5,206 bases of DNA from Thermoplasmatota archaeon. Its GTDB lineage: Archaea; Thermoplasmatota; E2; DHVEG-1. The position numbers were made by a program, and so were the translations under genes. The notes beneath the pieces are model-generated. The model did no database searches, was not told the DNA's origin, and saw only the letters and a program-made list of their open reading frames with translations. The stretch's first letter is position 1, and each line of letters opens with the position of its first letter. The stretch is taken from contig JAUWYM010000082.1 in assembly GCA_030615845.1 (NCBI GenBank), positions 1-5,206 of the forward strand. The letters run 5' to 3'. Positions 1-3,796 of this stretch are shown in pieces.

Positions 1-244
1 ATGTAGCGAGGATTTTTCCTCTATTAGGACGCTTCTTTTCTATATCAAGCCGCTTCGCTGCCTCAATTCTATGCGCACCGTCTATGAGTTTCATGCTGTC
101 TTTCTGCAGGATAACGGGCTTTTTCCATCCCTTCTCCATTAACTCCTTATAAAGGAGTACGGCATCTTCGTTAAGTTTTTCTCTTCCAATTATTGAAAAA
201 TCAACTACAACATCATCAATTTTTACTTCCCTAGCTTTTGCCAT
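1..244 (-). CDS. Small ParB-like domain protein, 3' end beyond the left edge
   Basis: The first 81 residues of a protein are visible, and no stop occurs before the window edge. They match the ParB/sulfiredoxin-fold N-terminal domain: a short opening strand (REVKIDDVVVDF, residues 5-16), a helix ending KELMEKGW (33-40), the strand KKPVILQ (41-47), and the signature LIDGAHRIEAAKRL (53-66). This last segment corresponds to ParB box II, with G56, H58 and R59 as key residues. It has GxHR rather than the GERR of canonical chromosomal ParB, as is common in phage and mobile-element ParB-like proteins. The ATG at 244-242 follows GAGGG (255-251) at 6 bases, which supports this start. It lies just downstream of the zinc-finger ParB gene on the same strand. 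Sampled base composition is more GC-rich (about 40%) than the neighbouring 490-aa gene. Because the C terminus is missing, it cannot be said whether an HTH, methyltransferase or other domain follows. The ParB-fold call is fairly secure; the function is not. Confidence 0.8.
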   Translation of the reverse strand, partial: MAKAREVKIDDVVVDFSIIGREKLNEDAVLLYKELMEKGWKKPVILQKDSMKLIDGAHRIEAAKRLDIEKKRPNRGKILAT

Positions 245-246
245 TT

Positions 247-363
247 CTATCCCTCAAAATACTTGTCAACCGCCTTCCGACAACATATCATATCCAGGTT
301 CGCCTTCTCATCGTCTTTTTCTTTTGCTCTTCTTTCATTTCTATCACGGTCCTTTTTTACATT
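247..363 (-). other. Open frame of 38 sense codons without a start codon, possible small gene
   Basis: Between the two left-hand ParB genes one frame is open for 38 codons and ends in TAG at 249-247, two bases before the next ATG. The conceptual product is charged and helix-like, ending with the segment MICCRKAVDKYFEG, and reads like coding sequence. No ATG, GTG or TTG opens it. An in-frame TAA lies just upstream, and the only ATG at the expected place (362-360) is one base out of frame: one extra base after that ATG would give a complete small gene. It has no clear Shine-Dalgarno but would begin 7 bases after the upstream stop, so translational coupling is possible. It could equally be non-coding spacer. 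No homology is recognised. Confidence 0.3.
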
Positions 364-379
364 TTATAGTTAACTATAA
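364..379. repeat. 16-bp perfect palindrome TTATAGTTAACTATAA
   Basis: TTATAGTTAACTATAA is a perfect inverted repeat with no spacer. It overlaps the TAA stop (372-370) of the 490-aa ParB gene and lies about 120 bases upstream of the small ParB gene. Its size and symmetry are those of an operator or of a ParB-type site, since chromosomal parS is also a 16-bp palindrome, although the sequence differs. No T-run follows it on the transcribed strand, so it is not a normal intrinsic terminator. No second copy was seen in the window. AT-rich palindromes can arise by chance, so a function is only suggested. Confidence 0.5.
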
Positions 380-1842
380 TTCTTGACGTAACATTCAAAA
401 CACATTTTTTCTTGTTTATGAGCTAATACATTAGGTACATATTCTATTGTTGGTAATTCTTCTTCTTCAGCAACATCCTCCCCTAATTCTTCATCAAAAA
501 CCATATGTTTTACAATTCTAGTAGTTTCTATTTTTTTGCATTTGTAGTATTTCTTACCATCATTAACCCAGTATCTTTCTCCGCATACACTGCAATGATC
601 GTTGTATATCCAGTGTTCATTTATATGACGAAGCCGCTCTTTGGTCTCTGTTCCAGGTAACTGTTCAAGATTGTTTAAAGTTTCACTGAATACTGTTGAA
701 GAACCTGCTATAACATTTTCTAATCTTATTTGTTCTTTCAAAGTGAATGGCTTTGAACTCCATTCTGCTTCTTTTTCTGATTTTGGTCTCCAAGAACTAT
801 GCACTTTTGGCAATATCTGTAAATCCATTTTTGAATATTTATCATATTTTTCTTTAGTTATAGCATTACCTTTAAACATTTCGTCAAGCATAAAGTGTGT
901 GTCTTTTACATTTCTCTGTTTTCTATATTCATCCCAAAAAGGTTTTAACTTATCTGGAACTTGATAAGAACACAAAACCCATTCAAAATTACCCGCTAAA
1001 CCATATCCATGTTCATCAAGTTTTGGACATCTTTTTACTATATCAATACAATATTCACATTGTTTCATTTCAGCAAATTCTTCATCTGGCTCTTGAAGCT
1101 CACCTATAAATCTTCTTTTTATTTTTGGTCTACCGTGACACATATGATATCTTACACCAAGCTCATTAGGACATAAATATGTTGAGTAACATCTATGAGG
1201 ATATTTTATTTGTCTACGTCCTGGATGACTAGGACCGCTCTTACACATATCCTTGAGTTTACCGACACTTGCTCTTACACCAAGACATTCACAAGTCAAA
1301 TCAAATTGTTTTTTTTCTTCTTTAATTCTCAACAAAGTAGCAATATGCTCTATTGATAATTTGTCTATATGTAGTAACTGGAGTAACCACTTTGGTGCCT
1401 TTGATACTTCTAACCATCTATAAATAAGTGCTTGTTTTATACTATAAGCATTGCATAGTTCTTCAATTGTCCAACCTTTTTCTTTCAAATATGCACATTG
1501 TAATATTTTCTCCATTGGAGTAAGGTCAGCATGCATTTCATTATCTCTAACAGCAAGCTCTTCACAGTCCCTATCAGTAATGTTGGAATAAACAAAAGCA
1601 TAAATGGTTTCATCACCCATCCTGAGAATTGCTTTAACTCTATGGAAACCATATATTATTTGAAACATTCCTTCTTTACTAGGAGATTTTCTTATTCCTA
1701 CTGGCGATCTCTGACCATAGGTTCTTATATCATTAATGATGCTTTCCAGTTTTGAATCATCGTACCATACCCGCCCTTGAAATGTTTCATCATCAACGTC
1801 TATTTTCGATATATCGAATTTTTCTATTTTCTCAATTTCCAT
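370..1842 (-). CDS. ParB-like DNA-binding protein with KorB-type HTH and Cys-rich zinc-finger-like C terminus
   Basis: A 490-residue protein. Residues about 8-105 form a ParB-like N-terminal domain: the strand SPVGIRK (46-52), box II as IIYGFHRVKAI (62-72, with G65, H67, R68), and a ParB-box-like DNEMHADLTPMEK (100-112), where the usual arginine is replaced. Residues about 108-175 resemble the KorB/ParB HTH, with WTIEELCNAYSIKQALIYRW (124-143) as the likely helix-turn-helix. The remaining part, about 300 residues, is not standard ParB. Cysteines cluster at 218, 224, 235, 262, 265 and 272, and again as CSVC (417-420), C435 and CFEC (481-484), suggesting two zinc-binding regions. An acidic stretch lies near 451-463. 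The start is supported by GAGGT (1853-1849) six bases before the ATG. In mobile elements such proteins act in partition, transcription control or DNA modification; which applies here is unknown. Sampled base composition is AT-richer than the flanking small ParB gene. The ParB and HTH assignment is confident; zinc binding is inferred from cysteine spacing. Confidence 0.85.
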   Translation of the reverse strand: MEIEKIEKFDISKIDVDDETFQGRVWYDDSKLESIINDIRTYGQRSPVGIRKSPSKEGMFQIIYGFHRVKAILRMGDETIYAFVYSNITDRDCEELAVRDNEMHADLTPMEKILQCAYLKEKGWTIEELCNAYSIKQALIYRWLEVSKAPKWLLQLLHIDKLSIEHIATLLRIKEEKKQFDLTCECLGVRASVGKLKDMCKSGPSHPGRRQIKYPHRCYSTYLCPNELGVRYHMCHGRPKIKRRFIGELQEPDEEFAEMKQCEYCIDIVKRCPKLDEHGYGLAGNFEWVLCSYQVPDKLKPFWDEYRKQRNVKDTHFMLDEMFKGNAITKEKYDKYSKMDLQILPKVHSSWRPKSEKEAEWSSKPFTLKEQIRLENVIAGSSTVFSETLNNLEQLPGTETKERLRHINEHWIYNDHCSVCGERYWVNDGKKYYKCKKIETTRIVKHMVFDEELGEDVAEEEELPTIEYVPNVLAHKQEKMCFECYVKNYS

Positions 1843-1899
1843 TCTTTTACCTCTTCATCTTAGTATTTCTAGTAATCTTCTTCTGATTTTGTATGGTCA

Positions 1900-2130
1900 T
1901 CAAAACCATTTACCATGATCAAGATCCAACTTTTTCTCTACGGTCTTCTTAACAATATTCTTTTTACCACGAGCCTGTTTAATCCGAGGTTTCCCATGTC
2001 CAGTTAAAAACTTCCCTTGACCATGATATCCCTTCTCCAATGCCTTCTGAACATGGAAATTGGGTTCGGCTTTAGGTTTAACAGAATGTTCTGGCTTTAC
2101 CTGTTTTTAGGGTTTTCCTTCATTTTCCAT
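1900..2130 (-). pseudogene. Small basic protein with repeated HG-K elements, reading frame interrupted near its start
   Basis: A frame ending in TGA at 1902-1900 encodes 68 residues after an interruption. The product is basic and carries three similar elements, GYHGQGKF, TGHGKPR and DHGKWF, which is unlikely in random sequence. Two possible starts precede it. The ATG at 2130-2128 is in frame but meets a TAA at 2109-2107 after seven codons. The ATG at 2123-2121, with AGGTG seven bases upstream, is in another frame and ends at 2099-2097; one extra A in the AAAAA run (2108-2104) would join it to the body and give an intact protein of about 75 residues. So the gene is a pseudogene, contains a sequencing or assembly error, or starts at an internal TTG. 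The family is not recognised. It lies between the 101-aa gene and the zinc-finger ParB gene, with a short spacer on each side. The rest of the 2131-2220 spacer shows nothing convincing. Confidence 0.5.
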
Positions 2131-2220
2131 CACCTGATATCCTTGATAACGTTCTTAAATACCCCTTTTTTATTTGCGGTCATTTATAATAGAATTGTTA
2201 CTTTATTGCTCTAGTGAGGG

Positions 2221-2526
2221 TTATCCTTTCTCTATTTCCCCATCTCGGATTGTTATTATATCGCAGGGAGTTTGCTCTATATACCTAGCCATGATTTCTA
2301 TCTCTATGTGGGGATGTTGCCTGCAGAATTCCCCAAAATGCTTTTTAATGGCATCGATGGGTTCCTCTCCTCCTTTATGCGATACTATGGTATCCCCAAA
2401 ACGGATTTCATCAAATACACAACTGATGGGAGTATTGTGAAACGCCGCAAAAATTTTTTTTATTTCCTCGACATCTTCAGGTTTAAATTCTGCAATTGTT
2501 CCGCTGTATTCAATATCCCTGGTCAT
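2221..2526 (-). CDS. Hypothetical alpha/beta protein, 101 aa
   Basis: The frame is open from an ATG at 2583, but the preferred start is the ATG at 2526-2524, giving 101 residues. It has AGAGG seven bases upstream, and the protein then begins with a natural strand-helix pattern (DIEYSGTIAEFKPEDVEEI, residues 4-22). The longer start would bury much of the 37-aa gene 5' of it. An ATG at 2541 with AGAGGGAG very close upstream is a second possibility. The product alternates strands and helices and ends with a beta-rich region (HIEIEIMARYIEQTPCDIIT, 73-92). It has cysteines at 36, 68 and 88 but no CxxC, and no signal peptide or membrane segment, so it is probably cytoplasmic. The family is not recognised. 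Sampled GC (about 43% in one 60-base line) is higher than in the genes on either side, compatible with a separate origin in a mosaic element. The overlap with the upstream small ORF suggests coupled translation. Confidence 0.65.
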   Translation of the reverse strand: MTRDIEYSGTIAEFKPEDVEEIKKIFAAFHNTPISCVFDEIRFGDTIVSHKGGEEPIDAIKKHFGEFCRQHPHIEIEIMARYIEQTPCDIITIRDGEIEKG

Positions 2527-2623
2527 TCTCTCGCCTCTCATAACTCCCTCTAATAAGTTCCTTCTCGCCATTGATTTTGTCATCTGACTCTATTTTTTGC
2601 TTACTTTCCATTATTTTTCCCAT
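2510..2623 (-). CDS. Small charged protein, 37 aa
   Basis: This ORF starts at an ATG (2623-2621) preceded at eight bases by a near-perfect Shine-Dalgarno, AGGAG at 2636-2632, the best ribosome site in the window. It encodes 37 hydrophilic residues beginning MGKIMESKQK, rich in Lys, Glu, Asp and Arg, without Cys or hydrophobic segments. It stops at TGA 2512-2510, overlapping the start of the 101-aa gene by 17 bases in another frame. The strong ribosome site with no other gene to serve makes translation likely. It may act as a small protein or as a leader that couples translation of the 101-aa gene. No family is recognised. Confidence 0.55.
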   Translation of the reverse strand: MGKIMESKQKIESDDKINGEKELIRGSYERRENDQGY

Positions 2624-2631
2624 TTTTATTT

Positions 2632-2636
2632 CTCCT
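2632..2636 (-). promoter_or_regulatory. Strong Shine-Dalgarno (AGGAG) for the 37-aa ORF
   Basis: On the minus strand AAAAGGAGA precedes the ATG at 2623 by eight bases, inside the 40-base gap after the 91-aa gene. It is the main evidence that translation restarts at the 37-aa ORF rather than at the ATG at 2583 of the longer version of the 101-aa frame, which has no comparable site. Confidence 0.65.
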
Positions 2637-2663
2637 TTTTATATATTTTCTACCAACATGTAA

Positions 2664-2939
2664 TCACTCTATACTTAATTCATATAGCCCATCGTTATCT
2701 AAAAACCCAACAGTTTTTTCGGCAGCGTTAATAGCTTCATTTTTTGTTTTATATATTCGGGAATCACGAAACATATTATAATCTCCCTGCATCGCAACCC
2801 ATTTATTCTTCTCTCTATCGTATATGACATGTATATCGTTCCAATCGCCTAATCCGTGATAACTCCAAGAGGTCTCTGATTCTCTAATCCAGCCTTTCAA
2901 GGGTTTAAAAACCCCACTTTTTTTTGTTTCTTCATTCAT
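2664..2939 (-). CDS. Hypothetical protein, 91 aa
   Basis: A GTG at 2948 overlaps the upstream stop as GTGA, but AAGGA (2954-2950) lies only one base before it. The same AAGGA lies ten bases before the ATG at 2939-2937, so the ATG is preferred, giving 91 residues. The N terminus is polar (MNEETKKSG), followed by a Trp- and Tyr-rich core (W17, W25, W33, W47; SWSYHGLGDWNDIHVIYD at 24-41) with alternating strand character, then a helix around TKNEAINAAEKT (65-76). There is no signal peptide, membrane segment or metal motif. It looks like a small compact cytoplasmic domain; the pattern of a strand pair followed by an Ala-rich helix resembles many small phage proteins, but no named family is recognised. 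It starts six bases after the stop of the 187-aa gene, so the two are very probably cotranscribed and translationally linked. Confidence 0.7.
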   Translation of the reverse strand: MNEETKKSGVFKPLKGWIRESETSWSYHGLGDWNDIHVIYDREKNKWVAMQGDYNMFRDSRIYKTKNEAINAAEKTVGFLDNDGLYELSIE

Positions 2940-2944
2940 TTTTA

Positions 2945-3508
2945 TCACATCCTTGTTTTTTCCGTTGTATCACCGAAATATCCCACATATTTTCCTAAAT
3001 CCAAAAGTTCTCCTAACGAGTATTTATTAATCAAAGCTTTATAATATTCATTGTTGACTGTGTAATTTCCAAGTCCACATTCATTTATGATTTTTCTCCA
3101 AAATTGTTTAGCGATTATTTCATATTCCTTTGGAAATGTTGCCGCTCTTAATTTGATGATTGTTCCATCAAAACTATCAATGACAACGATTGCTACTAAA
3201 TTCTTTTCAAGTAATTTTTCTTGAAATTCTTTAGTGTCCTCTGTTGGATCAAACGGCAATTCAAATGCTAGATCTTCATTAAATTCAAGTAATGTAAGTA
3301 GAAAATCTTTTTCTGGTGTAGTAATTATTTTCACTTTTATTTTTTCAACATCAAATAATTCTCTCTCTTCATCAGTTGGTTTATGAATACATAAAACAAT
3401 TACCCATTCGCCATATTTAACAACAAAACGTCCACTAGTTGATTCTCTGTTTTTCCATAATTCATCTGGTGCTTTTTCACCAACACCGAATATTTCCATT
3501 CCTTTCAT
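2945..3508 (-). CDS. Hypothetical protein, 187 aa
   Basis: An ATG (3508-3506) preceded by GGAG (3520-3517) at eight bases opens a 187-residue protein. It is mixed alpha/beta: strands near 27-42 (GRFVVKYGEWVIVLCIHKP) and 56-63, an acidic middle (77-100), a strong hydrophobic strand LVAIVVIDSFDG (104-115), and a helical C-terminal part (127-187) with EYEIIAKQFWRKIINECG and KYSLGELLDLGKYVGYFGD. It has only two cysteines and no signal peptide, membrane segment or recognisable catalytic motif, so it is probably cytoplasmic. No family is recognised. It follows the DUF4326-like gene by 17 bases and directly precedes the 91-aa gene, so it belongs to the same transcription unit. Base use is AT-rich like the methyltransferase and zinc-finger ParB genes. 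Confidence 0.75.
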   Translation of the reverse strand: MKGMEIFGVGEKAPDELWKNRESTSGRFVVKYGEWVIVLCIHKPTDEERELFDVEKIKVKIITTPEKDFLLTLLEFNEDLAFELPFDPTEDTKEFQEKLLEKNLVAIVVIDSFDGTIIKLRAATFPKEYEIIAKQFWRKIINECGLGNYTVNNEYYKALINKYSLGELLDLGKYVGYFGDTTEKTRM

Positions 3509-3525
3509 TTTTTCATCTCCGTGAG

Positions 3526-3782
3526 TTACTTTGCTCCTTTAAAATCCAATTTTTCAACCAATTCTATTAATACATCACCATGACATGCCTCTGGTTTACA
3601 CCAACAACACAATGTTTTTCCTTTTAATTCATAGAGACAGTTAAGCAATTCTGGTTTATCCTGCAGATATTTTCTGTATAGTTCAATTGATTTTTGTCTG
3701 CCGTATTCTTTAACAGAAAACGGATTGTACCATTTTGATTGCTGAAAAGGAGTATAACAAACATATCTGCCGATGTAAACAT
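3526..3782 (-). pseudogene. DUF4326-like protein with its start codon one base out of frame
   Basis: The body from 3780 to the TAA at 3528-3526 encodes 84 residues with the hallmarks of the DUF4326 family. It has an opening VYIGR, then SKWYNPF, a helix with ELYRKYLQDKPELLNCLYEL, and the family signature LKGKTLCCWCKPEACHGDVL. Family members are small proteins of about 90-130 residues, common in phages and prophages, of unknown biochemical function; the conserved Cys-Trp-Cys-Lys and Cys-His-Gly-Asp suggest an active or binding site. No ATG, GTG or TTG lies in this frame: the nearest upstream stop is a TAA at 3807-3805 and the codons between give no normal start. An ATG at 3782-3780 with AAGGA five bases upstream is correctly placed but out of frame; one extra base directly after it would give Met-x-Tyr-Ile-Gly-Arg. 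A one-base deletion, real or artefactual, is the simplest reading. It starts 14 bases after the methyltransferase stop. Confidence 0.7.
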
Positions 3783-3787
3783 ATTTG

Positions 3788-3792
3788 TCCTT
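3788..3792 (-). promoter_or_regulatory. Shine-Dalgarno (AAGGA) before the out-of-frame ATG of the DUF4326-like gene
   Basis: AAGGA sits five bases upstream of the ATG at 3782-3780 and just after the methyltransferase stop. It marks the intended start of the DUF4326-like gene. The 52-codon frame that this ATG actually opens has no recognisable features, while the neighbouring frame carries the conserved motifs. Confidence 0.5.
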
Positions 3793-3796
3793 ATCT

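Noticed and set aside
262..283. Short imperfect inverted repeat TTGTC / GACAA upstream of the left-edge gene
   Set aside because: The five-base arms with a roughly ten-base loop are expected by chance and lie within a possible coding frame.
288..338. 16-codon ORF with ATG at 338 in the spacer between the left-hand ParB genes
   Set aside because: It is very short, Lys/Arg-rich and poorly preceded, and it competes with the longer open frame that abuts the next gene.
364..379. Palindrome as an intrinsic terminator
   Set aside because: The stem is AT-rich, has no loop and is not followed by a T-run on the transcribed strand; the coding direction continues downstream.
641..964. Plus-strand open frames across the window, including 641-964, 897-1109, 1531-1755, 2017-2214, 2174-2440, 2272-2553, 3909-4184 and 4185-4472
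   Set aside because: Most lie opposite well-supported minus-strand genes (2017-2214 lies opposite the interrupted HG-K frame and its spacer), and their products show no recognisable domain; they are antisense shadows.
1847..1900. 17-codon ORF overlapping the stop of the HG-K frame and ending just before the zinc-finger ParB gene
   Set aside because: There is only a weak ribosome site, a low-complexity Lys-rich product, and its end coincides with the Shine-Dalgarno of the next gene; it is more likely spacer.
2130..2183. 17-codon ORF whose TGA overlaps the ATG at 2130
   Set aside because: It has no Shine-Dalgarno and no recognisable feature; the TGATG overlap is suggestive, but all frames here are short, so it is not called as a gene.
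2624..2663. TATATAAA in the short gap as an archaeal or sigma-type promoter
   Set aside because: It lies directly against the Shine-Dalgarno and about 15 bases before the ATG, too close for a leader transcript, and no partner element is seen.
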